Part shown: in pieces, positions 20,492-30,164 of the stretch
Layout: the number at the start of each line of letters is the position of its first letter
How positions within the stretch are numbered: the first letter of the stretch is position 1
The notes under the pieces: generated by a model
Databases searched by the model: none
What the model was told of the DNA's origin: nothing
The model's input: the letters and a program-made list of their open reading frames with translations, nothing else
Source of the DNA: Candidatus Sericytochromatia bacterium
GTDB lineage: Bacteria > Cyanobacteriota > Sericytochromatia > UBA7694 > JACMQJ01
Assembly (NCBI GenBank): GCA_026004035.1
Contig: BPII01000013.1
Coordinates: 1-63,736 of the forward strand
DNA: 63,736 nucleotides
Reading direction: 5' to 3'
Program-made: the position numbers and the translations under genes

Positions 20492-20550
20492 ACATTTATC
20501 TATATTACTATTTAGTAGTATTTTAGTTAATTATTTTTTATGATAAATGT
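20492..20550. promoter_or_regulatory. Inverted repeat with nested hairpin
   Basis: A perfect 9-bp inverted repeat, ACATTTATC at 20492-20500 and GATAAATGT at 20542-20550, encloses a second small hairpin (TACTA, two-base loop, TAGTA at 20506-20517). It lies between the MscS stop and the next gene. It could be a transcription attenuator/terminator for the metK operon or an operator for the following gene; no U-tract follows directly. Confidence 0.4.
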
Positions 20551-20579
20551 AAATAATCATAAAGATAGTGTCTTTATAA

Positions 20580-21089
20580 ATGAAAAAAAAAGATAAAGAA
20601 GCAAAATTGAATAATATAGAGTTAAATAATATTGAAGAAAATATTAGTCCTTACAATTCAGATTCTAAGAATTTTAACATAAATGTAGAAAAATATGGTA
20701 CAGCACCCACATCCATAACTTTTGATATAGAAGATAAAGAAGTTAATTCTATAATTAATAAATTAATGAATAATGAAGTAACTAATGAAGAAATACAAAA
20801 ATTTGTTTCAGATATGAATGATAGAACAATAAAAGCTGTATTAGATGCAATAGATAAAACTATAGAAAATGCAAGAAAAATTATGGAACAAAATAAAATT
20901 TATTATGAAAAAGTAGAGAGACCAAAATTAGAAATGCTAAAAAAACTCCTTCAACAAGAACTTATTTTTAAAACAAGGAAAATCAAAAAAGATAATAGTT
21001 TTGTAGCATTTCAAAAAGTATTAAAAATTATATCCAAGCTAATTTTAAGCTTAATATTTCATCTTCATTTAATTTCCAGTTTATATTAG
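20580..21089 (+). CDS. Acidic/helical protein of unknown function
   Basis: 169 residues. The first 60 are polar and Asn-rich; the region 60-140 is strongly helical (EVTNEEIQKFVSDMN, TIKAVLDAIDKTIENARKIMEQNK) and suggests a coiled coil. No family recognised. The last 20 residues (ILSLIFHLHLISSLY) overlap the 3' end of the opposite-strand TrmH gene and look out of character, so the true end may be about 21030, after a frameshift in the AAAAA run near 21025. Confidence 0.5.
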   Translation: MKKKDKEAKLNNIELNNIEENISPYNSDSKNFNINVEKYGTAPTSITFDIEDKEVNSIINKLMNNEVTNEEIQKFVSDMNDRTIKAVLDAIDKTIENARKIMEQNKIYYEKVERPKLEMLKKLLQQELIFKTRKIKKDNSFVAFQKVLKIISKLILSLIFHLHLISSLY

Positions 21090-21629
21090 ATTTTCTCAAT
21101 CTTTTCATAGTAGAATATATTGAAATAGCAGCACTAGTAGAAACATTGTAAGATTCAGAATGACCGTAAATAGGTATTTTTGCTATATAAGTTGATAATT
21201 CTATAAATTCTTTTGATAAACCATTTTCTTCAGAACCTATACATAATGCAATTTTATTGAAGATATTTATTTCTTCTAATAAACAATCATTATTTTTGTG
21301 TGATAAAGCTACAATATCATAACCATTATTTTTTAAGTAATTTACACAATCTATTAGTATTATTATAATAGATATATATTGAGCCATTTAAAAGAACCAA
21401 TAGCAACACCTTTATTAACCTTATATTTTTGATTTGTATTAATTATATGAACATTTTGAATTCCAAAAGATTCACATGTTCTTAAAACTGCACTGGTATC
21501 TTTTGTATTACTAATATTTTCAAGAACTAATGTAATATAATAAGTTCTCTCTTTTGAAACTTTTTCAATTTTTTCTTTTCTTTTTTTAGTAATTTTTTTA
21601 TATAATTCTTCTAAATTTTTAGATAACAT
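21028..21629 (-). CDS. TrmH/SpoU-family RNA 2'-O-methyltransferase (frameshifted)
   Basis: SPOUT-class methyltransferase, about 200 residues when joined. The N-terminal part has TYYITLVLENISNTKDTSAVLRTCESFGIQNV (motif 1 with the catalytic Asn/Arg) and KGVAIGSFKWLNIY. The second part has CIGSEENGLS (motif 2) and IPIYGHSESYNVSTSAAI (motif 3, the trefoil knot). Removing one base near 21369 and one near 21356 restores LYNNTIDCVNYLK between them. The short size and KWL..Y.N pattern fit tRNA Gm18 methyltransferase TrmH, but rRNA-directed relatives cannot be ruled out. It overlaps the 3' end of the plus-strand gene. Confidence 0.85.
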
Positions 21630-22843
21630 TATTCAACATAATTTAGATCTTTACCATAAGTTTCTTTAAGTGCTGAAAGAGAAATTAAAGATATTAAAAT
21701 TGTTGAGAAACCTACAATCATAGCACTTGTGGATAAAGTATAAATAGATTTTAACTCTTGAAATACTATTGTTATTGGAACAACTGAACCTCTTATAAAA
21801 TTTGGAACACTAGTTGTAACAGTAGCTCTTAAGTTTGTTCCAAAATTTTCAGCTGATATAGTAACAAAAACTGCCCAATAACCTATTGAAAAACCTAGCA
21901 CTAAACATATAGTATAGAATATTTCTAATGATATATTCGCAAATGTAAAATATAATAAAATAGATATTGCTGTTAATATAATAAATATACCTACTGCTTT
22001 TTTTCTACTTTTTATTTTTTGACTTAATAAACCACTGCTTAAATCTCCAATAGATAAACCTATATAACAATATTTCACTGATTCACCAGCTATTGGTAAA
22101 TTTTCCATCCCAAATTCTTTACCAAATTCAGGTGAAAATGTTATTAATATACCTACAACAAACCATATAGGAAGTCCTATTAATATGCAATTTAGATACC
22201 TAAAAAATATTTCTTTATTTTGAAATAATTGAAAAAAATTACCTCTTTGTATAGAGGTTTCCTTTAGACTTGAAAATATGTTTGATTCTAATAAACCAAC
22301 TCTTAGTAGTAATAGAAATAATCCCATTATACCACCTATAAAATAAGCTGTTCTCCAGTCAAATAATTTACCAACAAATGCACCTACAACAGCTCCTAAT
22401 ATACCAATAGTAGCTACTATAGTTGTTCCATATCCTCTACTTTCTTTACTCATCAATTCACTAACAAGTGTAATACCAGCTCCAAGTTCTCCAGCAAGTC
22501 CTATACCAGCTATAAGTCTTAATAAAGAATATTGTTCTACTGTTTGAACTAAACCATTTAAAATATTTGCAATTGAGTATAAAAATATTGAGCCAAATAA
22601 AACTGATAATCTACCTTTTTTATCACCTAATATACCCCAAAAAATACCTCCTAATAGCATACCTAGCATTTGCATATTTAAAAGATATAATCCATGATTT
22701 AATATATCTTCTTCATTTATAATTCCAATACCTTTTAAACTATTTACTCTGACTATACTAAAAAGTAATAAATCGTATATATCAACAAAGTAACCTAATG
22801 ATGCTACTACTACAGCTAATATTATATTTTTTCTTTCGTTCAT
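21629..22843 (-). CDS. Major facilitator superfamily transporter
   Basis: 404-residue, twelve-helix MFS carrier of the sugar/metabolite:H+ symporter type. The loop-2 motif is GDKKGRLSVLFGS; loop 4 reads RLIAGIGLAGELGAGITLVSE and TM5 RGYGTTIVATIGILGAVVG, as in carriers for organic acids or aromatic compounds. Substrate unknown. It overlaps or abuts trmH (1 nt) and follows the M28 peptidase directly, which hints that it might import products of peptide hydrolysis, but this is only context. Confidence 0.85.
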   Translation of the reverse strand: MNERKNIILAVVVASLGYFVDIYDLLLFSIVRVNSLKGIGIINEEDILNHGLYLLNMQMLGMLLGGIFWGILGDKKGRLSVLFGSIFLYSIANILNGLVQTVEQYSLLRLIAGIGLAGELGAGITLVSELMSKESRGYGTTIVATIGILGAVVGAFVGKLFDWRTAYFIGGIMGLFLLLLRVGLLESNIFSSLKETSIQRGNFFQLFQNKEIFFRYLNCILIGLPIWFVVGILITFSPEFGKEFGMENLPIAGESVKYCYIGLSIGDLSSGLLSQKIKSRKKAVGIFIILTAISILLYFTFANISLEIFYTICLVLGFSIGYWAVFVTISAENFGTNLRATVTTSVPNFIRGSVVPITIVFQELKSIYTLSTSAMIVGFSTILISLISLSALKETYGKDLNYVE

Positions 22844-23824
22844 TTAGAATTTATGAAAATGTCTATCTTTACCCGGGAATTGATCATGAGGAATAAATTT
22901 ACTCTTTATTGGATAATTAACTCCTAAAGATAAATCAGATATAACAGCTGCCAGTAATTTTGTCCCTGATTCAAGAATATTAAAATGTATATTTTCATAA
23001 GTATCACTTTTTTTATGATAATGAGGTGTTGTATCTCCACCTACCCATTCTTCACATAAACCTACTGATTTAAAACCATTTTCTCTAAATGCTACATGAT
23101 CAGTAGATCCTGAATTTGTTCGTCTTAATGGAAAATTTAAATTATGTGCTTTATTAACAGCTTGGTAATATTCCCACAAATCACCATCAGGTCGTTCTAT
23201 TTCTATTAAATTATTTTTATTTGAATCCCAACCCATCATATCAATAGTATGAACAGAATTTATTTTAAGATTTAGCTTTTTGAAATATTTTGCCATTTCA
23301 TAACTTCCAATAAGTCCCAATTCTTCTTCATCAAACCAAGCTAATATAATATTTAATTTTTTATTCTTTAAATTTTTTAAAATATAAGCTAATTCTAAAA
23401 CAGCAGTACTACCTGTACCGTTGTCATTAGCACCAGCATTTTTTACAGAATCCATATGAGCACCAACTAATATATATTCATCTGTAGGAATATCAGCCAT
23501 TATTTTAACATAAATATTTTCTCCATTTTTTCTATAACTATGTTTTTCTATTGTATAACCTAACTCTGACAATTTTTTAGAAAGAAACTCTCTAGTTTTT
23601 CTTCTTCCCTCAATACTTCCTCTTTCACTTATAATAGTTTCCTCAAAAGGACTATTTCCAGATAATACAGCTAAATTATTTTTTAATCTTTGAACAGAAA
23701 CTAAATCTTCAGGATTTTGTTTAATTGTAGATAAAGTTTTTATTTGCTCTAAATTATTATTAGTATTAATTGAACATGAATAAATTATAATTAATGTGCT
23801 AATTATTGATATTTTTTTCTTCAT
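22844..23824 (-). CDS. M28-family zinc peptidase, lipoprotein
   Basis: 326 residues. Lipobox IYSC places the lipidated Cys at 16. The M28 aminopeptidase fold is clear: first zinc ligand in GAHMDSV, bridging Asp in NDNGTGSTAVLE, catalytic Glu in WFDEEELGLIGS, further ligands in IDMMGWD and the closing His in TPHYHKKSDTYENI. Likely an outer-membrane or periplasmic aminopeptidase (Ap1/Y-type). First gene of a minus-strand unit with the MFS carrier and TrmH; the gap to the carrier start is zero. Confidence 0.92.
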   Translation of the reverse strand: MKKKISIISTLIIIYSCSINTNNNLEQIKTLSTIKQNPEDLVSVQRLKNNLAVLSGNSPFEETIISERGSIEGRRKTREFLSKKLSELGYTIEKHSYRKNGENIYVKIMADIPTDEYILVGAHMDSVKNAGANDNGTGSTAVLELAYILKNLKNKKLNIILAWFDEEELGLIGSYEMAKYFKKLNLKINSVHTIDMMGWDSNKNNLIEIERPDGDLWEYYQAVNKAHNLNFPLRRTNSGSTDHVAFRENGFKSVGLCEEWVGGDTTPHYHKKSDTYENIHFNILESGTKLLAAVISDLSLGVNYPIKSKFIPHDQFPGKDRHFHKF

Positions 23825-23976
23825 AAAAAATTAACTTAAATAAAATGTTTTTATAATTATAACAGATTTTTGAATTGAAATTAAATTTTATTTTTTTATT
23901 TTTTAAGTTAAATTATATTAGAATTTTTAAGATATTAGTTGCATGATATACTATAAATGATTTATTATTCTTTGTA

Positions 23977-24625
23977 ATGTTTGATATTATAAAACCTAAA
24001 ATTTTAAGTATAAGAAAAATTCCTTTTATAAATAAGGAATTAGCTTCTTACTTTAATTTACCTAAAGAACATGATTCAATAGGTATAATAACAACAAATC
24101 AAGAACATTCTTTAATTGTAGCTTTAGATGAAGGTGTGAAAGAATCACCTTCTTATGTTTCTTTTTATAATAATTTTTATGCTGGTGCTAATTTTCCGTC
24201 AGGTCCATTTAGTGGTGAAGTTATAGGTATTTTTTCTGCAACTGATCCTATAATAATTGATAATTCAATAAAAGCAACTGTAAATTATCTAAATGAAAAA
24301 ACATTTTATTATAGTTTTAATGGATTGAATATATTTTCGCATGTAGTTAGTAGTATAGGTCCCTTTTCTATCAAAAGAAACTAATTTGGAAGAAGGCGAA
24401 TCTATAGCTTATTTAATGGCACCACCTATTGAAGCTATAATTTCTATTGATTTTGCTTTAAAAAATTCTGATACAAAATTAGTAAAATATTTTAAACCAC
24501 CAACAAAAACTAATTATTCAGGAGCATATTTAACAGGTAATTTATCCGATTGTATAGCTGCAAGTGATGCTTTTTTAGAAAAAGTAAAAGAAATTTATAA
24601 TAATCCAATAGAAAATTATGATTAG
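23977..24625 (+). CDS. eutL: EutL-type bacterial microcompartment shell protein (frameshifted)
   Basis: Tandem-BMC-domain trimeric shell protein of the EutL class. After removing one T from TTTT near 24370 the protein is 216 residues, as in Escherichia coli EutL, and alignable end to end by eye: IKPKILSIRKIPFINKELA, NLPKEHDSIGIIT, ALDEGVKE, NNFYAGANFPSGPFSGEVIG, FSHVVSSIGPFLSKETNLEE, GESIAYLMAPPIEAI, KPPTKTNYSGAYLTG. EutL trimers form gated pores in ethanolamine-utilisation compartments. No other BMC hexamer, EutN vertex protein or eut enzyme is in this window. Its last 8 nt overlap the next gene. Confidence 0.93.
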
Positions 24626-25715
24626 AAAATTAAAATTATTTTCTATAACCTTGCTTTTTCCTTTATTATCATCCTGTTATCTTATAAATCAAGGTTTTAA
24701 TTTATTAAAATATAATATATCAGCTATTCCTCTTGATGAAGTTTATAATAATCCTAATATAAAAAAAGAAATAAAAGAACGTATAAAACTAATTTATGAA
24801 ATAAGAGAGTTTGCTATTAATCATCTTGGACTAAAAAAAAATAAAACATATACAAGATATGTAGAATTAAATGATAGAAATTATTTAGTAAATGTTTTAG
24901 TAGCTAGTAAAAAAGATAAACTAGAAGCTTATAAATGGACATTTCCTTTTTTTGGTTCTTTTCCTTACAAAGGTTTTTATGATATTGAAGAAGCTAAAAA
25001 AGAAGAAGAAATTTTAAAAAAACAAGGTTATGATACCTATATAAGAAAAGCTGGTGCATTTAGCACTTTAGGTTGGTTTGATGATCCTATCTACTCATAT
25101 ATGCTTAATTATTCAACTGAATATTTAGCAAATCTTATTATTCACGAAATGACACATGCTACTATCTTTATAAAAGATAATATTCAGTTTAATGAAGAAT
25201 TAGCATCTTTCATTGGCGACCATGGAGCAGTAGAGTTTTTAAAATATAAATATGGTGAAGATTCTAATGAGTATAAAAATTCTTTCTATATAAAAGAAGA
25301 TAACGCTTTGTTCTCTAAATATATTAATGATTTTTATAATGAATTAGATAAAAATTTTAGAGATGAAAGTATAAATATAAAACAAAAATTAAGAAATAAA
25401 AAACTAATAATAGATAAAAAATTAGAAGAATTCAAAGAACTACAAAAAAAGTTTAAAATAAGAGACTCTTATTCTTGGTTTCCAAAACTTAAAATAAATA
25501 ATGCAGTGATAATTAGTTTTATAACTTATGAAAAAGATTCTTCATTATTTGATACACTACATAATAAATTAGGTAATGATTTATTAAAAACAATAAATTT
25601 TTTAAAATATTTAGATAAAAATATAAAAAATGGACATAAGGATTATATAAAAAAATTTATTAATGATGATGAAAAAGTAAAAAAGTTTTTAGAAGAAATA
25701 GAAACAAAAAAATAA
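24618..25715 (+). CDS. Predicted aminopeptidase lipoprotein (COG4324/PF10023 type)
   Basis: 365 residues with signal and lipobox LSSC (Cys about 18). The zinc-protease signature HExxH is in LIIHEMTHATIF, with the downstream Glu in NEELASFIGDHGAVEFL. This arrangement, with the long charged C-terminal helical region, is that of the predicted aminopeptidase family often annotated COG4324. The start ATG lies within the end of eutL (8-nt overlap), so translation is probably coupled to the shell protein, although an exported lipoprotein and a cytosolic shell protein have no obvious joint role. Confidence 0.8.
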   Translation: MIRKLKLFSITLLFPLLSSCYLINQGFNLLKYNISAIPLDEVYNNPNIKKEIKERIKLIYEIREFAINHLGLKKNKTYTRYVELNDRNYLVNVLVASKKDKLEAYKWTFPFFGSFPYKGFYDIEEAKKEEEILKKQGYDTYIRKAGAFSTLGWFDDPIYSYMLNYSTEYLANLIIHEMTHATIFIKDNIQFNEELASFIGDHGAVEFLKYKYGEDSNEYKNSFYIKEDNALFSKYINDFYNELDKNFRDESINIKQKLRNKKLIIDKKLEEFKELQKKFKIRDSYSWFPKLKINNAVIISFITYEKDSSLFDTLHNKLGNDLLKTINFLKYLDKNIKNGHKDYIKKFINDDEKVKKFLEEIETKK

Positions 25716-25731
25716 TGCTATTAATAAAAGT

Positions 25732-27594
25732 TTAAGATGATCTATAATGAGCTTCTATGTAGTAATCATATTTTGGAATACCATGAAAAAGTCTTGAATA
25801 AAGCCTAAAAGATGTTATACCATCTATTATTAAATTTGAAGCTGTTAATAATGTTAATATTATTTGATTTTCATGTATATGTCCTAAAATAATATCTTCA
25901 CCTACAAAAGTTGGAGTTATTGGAAAGCCTGCCATTCCTAATGTAGATATAGCAAAAATAAAAGCTAGAATTGGAAATTCATTAGCATAACCATGAAAAC
26001 TATCTAAAGAAATATCTTTATTTCTACTTTTCAAAATATTTAATATTACTAATCCAATTATGAATGAAATAAATATACCACTTAGAAATAATAATAAATC
26101 AATAAAAGAAAATCTTTCATTAAAACTTACAGATAATCCTGTATAAAATTGACTGACCATTAATAATACTAAGCTTTTTATTGCACTATCTCTTTTTGTA
26201 AATGCTTTAATACTTATTAAAATGCTGAAAAATCCTAGTATTTCAGGAATAAATCTAATTATATCTTTTGGTATATATTCTCTATTAAAATTAAAATATA
26301 ATCCTACTATATATATAAGTATAGATAATATTAAAACTATATTATAATTTGCAAAATAAATTTTATTTCCTAACTTCTTCATACTTTTCCAAATATAATG
26401 ATAAAAAAACGAATCCATATTAAATTCTTTTATACTTAAAATATACAAAGTTGATTTTATTTTTCCAATAAAATTATTTTTTATATTATTCTGTGGTTTT
26501 ATAAAATTAAAAAATTGATCATGTATTAAATAGCTTATAACTGAAGGAGATATCAATAATTGATATGTTCTCAAAAAAGCATTTCCAGCAAAATGAACTA
26601 AAGCTAATGTATGAAACCCTAAAGCTATTTCTATAAAAATAATTCCTATTTGTCCTATTGAAGAATAAGCTATTTGTGATTTTATTGAGGATTGAACATT
26701 TGCAATCAAACTACAAATTATAATATTACCTAATCCCATTGTAACAACTATTATTCTAAAAATAAAATTATCTTGCCATAAAGGATATATTCTTAACAAT
26801 AAGAACAATCCTATGTGAACTGATAATGAGCCATAGAAAATAGCACTTGAAGATGTTGGACCTTCCATAGCTCTTGGTAACCAGAATGAAAATGGAAATT
26901 GACGCTGATTTAATACTAGCTACAATTAAAAATAATATAGGTATAAAAAATAATCTTAAGTCATATAAATGCAATTCTAAATTTTTTAATTCTAAAAAAT
27001 TAATGCTTTTATGAAAATAGTGATGTGATAACCATATAGCAAATAATAAAAAATATATCAGCTAATCTATATATAGAAACAACTTTTAAAGCATTTTTTG
27101 AAGGAAGATATCTATCTCTATAGAAGCTTATCAAGAAAAAAGAACTTACCTACCCCTATCATTTCCCAACCTATAAATAAAGTTTCAAAGTTTCCAGCTA
27201 ATAATATAAAATTAAGTCCTAAATAAAAAAGTAGTGTATTATTGAAAAATCTTTTATAACCTTTTTCTCTATGTATATATGCTCTACTGAACAAAAGAAC
27301 TGCAAATGTTATAAAAAAAGTTACTATTAAATAAGCACATGTAAGAGAATCAAAAAATAATGATATTGATATATAATCATCTGCTTTATACAAATTTAAA
27401 AAATTAGTAGATAAGTCAGGAAACTTGCTAATTCCCCATAATATACCAAAATATAAAAAAGCTAAGAATTGAAGAATTATAGTTGTTATAGAAATTACAT
27501 AAATAGAATTTTCTTTTTTTGAAGGTGTAAAAAATGATAGAATATATCCTATAAAAGGTAATAGAATAAGTAGTTTAAGTAATAATTCCATCAT
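25732..27594 (-). CDS. dabB: DabB-type membrane subunit of inorganic carbon pump (frameshifted)
   Basis: NuoL/MrpA-like proton-channel protein that pairs with DabA. Signature pieces are FETLFIGWEMIGVG in the N-terminal segment, then RDRYLPSKNALKVVSIYRLADI, and KSASFPFSFWLPRAMEGPTSSSA in the middle, followed by a long helical C-terminus. Single-base insertions at about 27132, in the T-run at 27048-27053, and at about 26899 break the frame; removal joins all parts into roughly 620 residues. The ATG overlaps the dabA stop region by 4 nt. With DabA it forms the energy-coupled bicarbonate/CO2-trapping complex DAB. Confidence 0.9.
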
Positions 27595-30161
27595 TTATTA
27601 CCTCTTTCAATTATATGAACAGGTATATTTTCTTCAACAGTATTAACAGCACTTGGTTCAAACATAACTGATTTTTTATTTATTAACTGATACATGTTAG
27701 AAGTTTTTAGTGTTTTCTCTGATACTGGATTATATATTTCAAATACTTCATTATTATAATCAAAAACATATATATTTTTATCTTCCGGGTTAATAACACT
27801 TAAATTTATCCAATTATTTTTGAACCAATTATAAACACTACTATCTTTTTTTATAACATTTAATACAATATTAGGGTGATGTTCTATTATCATTAATAAT
27901 CTTATTGGCTCATGAGCTTCAAGCATTTGAATAGGTAATCCTGTTCTTAAATCTCCATCAGTGCTATTAGCAACTCCAATTAATCCCATAATATTATGTG
28001 GTAATTTTGTTCCTGCTCCTAATTTAGCATTATCTATTCTAGAAAAATAATATTCTAAATTTATACCTCCACAAACTAAAGGTAAAGGTTTTAAAACATT
28101 AAAAAGAACTTCACCATTTCTATCATTTCTATAATTGTAAGAATTTAAAAATGCTCTTCTATCTAAAAATAAGTCTTTAGTCAAATTTCTATGTGCTATA
28201 AAACATAATGAATTAGTACAATGTCCTAATTCAGGTCTTGGATCAAAATAAGATGCTGAACGTTTTCTCATTTCTTGCTTTATAATCTCTTCATCTTCTG
28301 TTCTTCTAAATAATGGAAATCTTCGTGCTCTTTCTTTAGCATTAAAACTTAAAGCTTTTTCAAATATATTTTTATTTTCATTATGTTTTTCTAAATTTTG
28401 TATGCTTACTTTATCTTCATCATAAAATACAATTTCATCTCTACAAGTATCATGCATAGCTCCTATGAATTGAGTATTTTCTGGAATATTTATACCTTTT
28501 TTACTTAATATTTTTCTAACCTCTTTATGATTTGCCATAAAAGAAAAAACTCTTGCATTAATTCCTCCGGGTCTTCCACTACATGCTCCACATTCATGGG
28601 CGCCGTGATGTGGATTATTAGCACTACTTGAACCATGTGAAACTATATAGACTATATCAGAAAAATTTTCTGTTAATCCTATACCTTTTAACAAGTTTTC
28701 TACTCTGATAGCCATTTCCTCCAATGTAAAACCTATTTGTAAATTGTTTTCTATATCTTTAGTATTTTTATTTTCTATTAGTAATTCAGTATCTTTTTTT
28801 GCATGAGAAAATGAATATGAAACAGTGGAATTAAGTCTTGGTGATAAGAGTTCTGATAAAAGTTTAAAACCTACAAATAATCCAACTGATAAAGATGTTA
28901 AAAATCCACCAATTAATGAATGAGTTTTTTTTGAGTAAAAGATATCTTTATGTTTTTTATTAATTGTAACTTTCTCTTTTATTAGATAATTTGGAGTTAC
29001 AGGAACAGGACATAATTTTTCATAAAATTTTCCACCTGCTGGTCTAAAAAAGAATTCTACACCAAAAAAACCCGGAGCACCAAATGTTTCGCAATTAGGT
29101 TCTATGTGTTCTAAATGTCTTCTTATAGAACATTCTCTTTCATCTATACAAAAAACAGCTTGAAACTTTTTAATATTATTTTCTAGGGTATAATTACTAA
29201 CTTTTTTTAAAGTAGCTAGTATTTCATCGTAGTATGTCCATTCATAAGCTATTTGCCATAATCTTAGAACTTCATGTATTTCTTCTTTTTCTAAATCATC
29301 AAATAATTCAACTTTAAAGTTGTCTATAACTTTACCTAAAGGTTTCCAATTATTTTCTCCAAATTCATAATCTAAAGTATCTATTTCTAAAAGTAATTCT
29401 AGTATAATAAAATCTTTTAAAGATATATGTTTATCATATAATATTGTCTCTGGTTTATCTTCTATAACTGATATTATACCTGACCAGCCTTTGTGTGAAA
29501 ATTGTTGGTCAAATAAGTAATTTTCAAAAAGTTTTTCATCATATACTAAAATTTCTAAAAGTTTTTTTATAGATAAATCTTGAGTAAAAAGTAGTTTTTT
29601 AGCTCTTTTTGTTTTAAAAAAACTAGAAAATGATTTTTCTTCTAATAACTTTATAGCATTAATTAATCCTTTATTTTCAAAAGGAAAATGCCATATTGCT
29701 ATACCTTGGTCAAGATAAGAGTTTATTATTCTGAATAATAAAGGTTGAACTAGGTCATCTAAATTTATTTTATAATATTTTTTCCAATTATTTCTTAACT
29801 TAAATATTCTTTCTGCAAAACAAGAGTAATTATATTGCTTTTTTAATAAGTTATTAAACCATAAGTCATATTTTTCTTTACCTTTTTCTTTTATAAGAAT
29901 TTTATCTAAAATTTCTTTCTTTATACGACCTATATTATAAAGTTCTCTATATTCATCTAAACGAAGAGTTACCTTATAACCAAACATTTTTGAAGCTTTA
30001 AATATTCCATCAAAAAAGTTATAATTATCAAAAGCATGTAAAGTGTTATGATGAACAAAATCTTTTAATGGAGGTTGTGAAGGTAGATAATGTTTTAAAT
30101 TGTGTATGACCTTTTCTTCATCAAAATAAATCGTTTCTTTTTTATTAAATACTTTTTCCAT
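27591..30161 (-). CDS. dabA: DabA-type inorganic carbon transporter subunit (UPF0753)
   Basis: 856-residue soluble subunit of the DAB dissolved-inorganic-carbon pump, containing a beta-carbonic-anhydrase-like zinc site. The site residues are visible: C338 and D340 (FCIDERE), H509 (VSHGSS) and C524 (HECGACSG), corresponding to C351, D353, H524 and C539 described for Halothiobacillus. Full length and intact. In the known systems DabA turns CO2 to bicarbonate vectorially, driven by a cation gradient through DabB. It lies between sulP and dabB with gaps of 3 and -4 nt. Confidence 0.96.
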   Translation of the reverse strand: MEKVFNKKETIYFDEEKVIHNLKHYLPSQPPLKDFVHHNTLHAFDNYNFFDGIFKASKMFGYKVTLRLDEYRELYNIGRIKKEILDKILIKEKGKEKYDLWFNNLLKKQYNYSCFAERIFKLRNNWKKYYKINLDDLVQPLLFRIINSYLDQGIAIWHFPFENKGLINAIKLLEEKSFSSFFKTKRAKKLLFTQDLSIKKLLEILVYDEKLFENYLFDQQFSHKGWSGIISVIEDKPETILYDKHISLKDFIILELLLEIDTLDYEFGENNWKPLGKVIDNFKVELFDDLEKEEIHEVLRLWQIAYEWTYYDEILATLKKVSNYTLENNIKKFQAVFCIDERECSIRRHLEHIEPNCETFGAPGFFGVEFFFRPAGGKFYEKLCPVPVTPNYLIKEKVTINKKHKDIFYSKKTHSLIGGFLTSLSVGLFVGFKLLSELLSPRLNSTVSYSFSHAKKDTELLIENKNTKDIENNLQIGFTLEEMAIRVENLLKGIGLTENFSDIVYIVSHGSSSANNPHHGAHECGACSGRPGGINARVFSFMANHKEVRKILSKKGINIPENTQFIGAMHDTCRDEIVFYDEDKVSIQNLEKHNENKNIFEKALSFNAKERARRFPLFRRTEDEEIIKQEMRKRSASYFDPRPELGHCTNSLCFIAHRNLTKDLFLDRRAFLNSYNYRNDRNGEVLFNVLKPLPLVCGGINLEYYFSRIDNAKLGAGTKLPHNIMGLIGVANSTDGDLRTGLPIQMLEAHEPIRLLMIIEHHPNIVLNVIKKDSSVYNWFKNNWINLSVINPEDKNIYVFDYNNEVFEIYNPVSEKTLKTSNMYQLINKKSVMFEPSAVNTVEENIPVHIIERGNK

Positions 30162-30164
30162 AAT

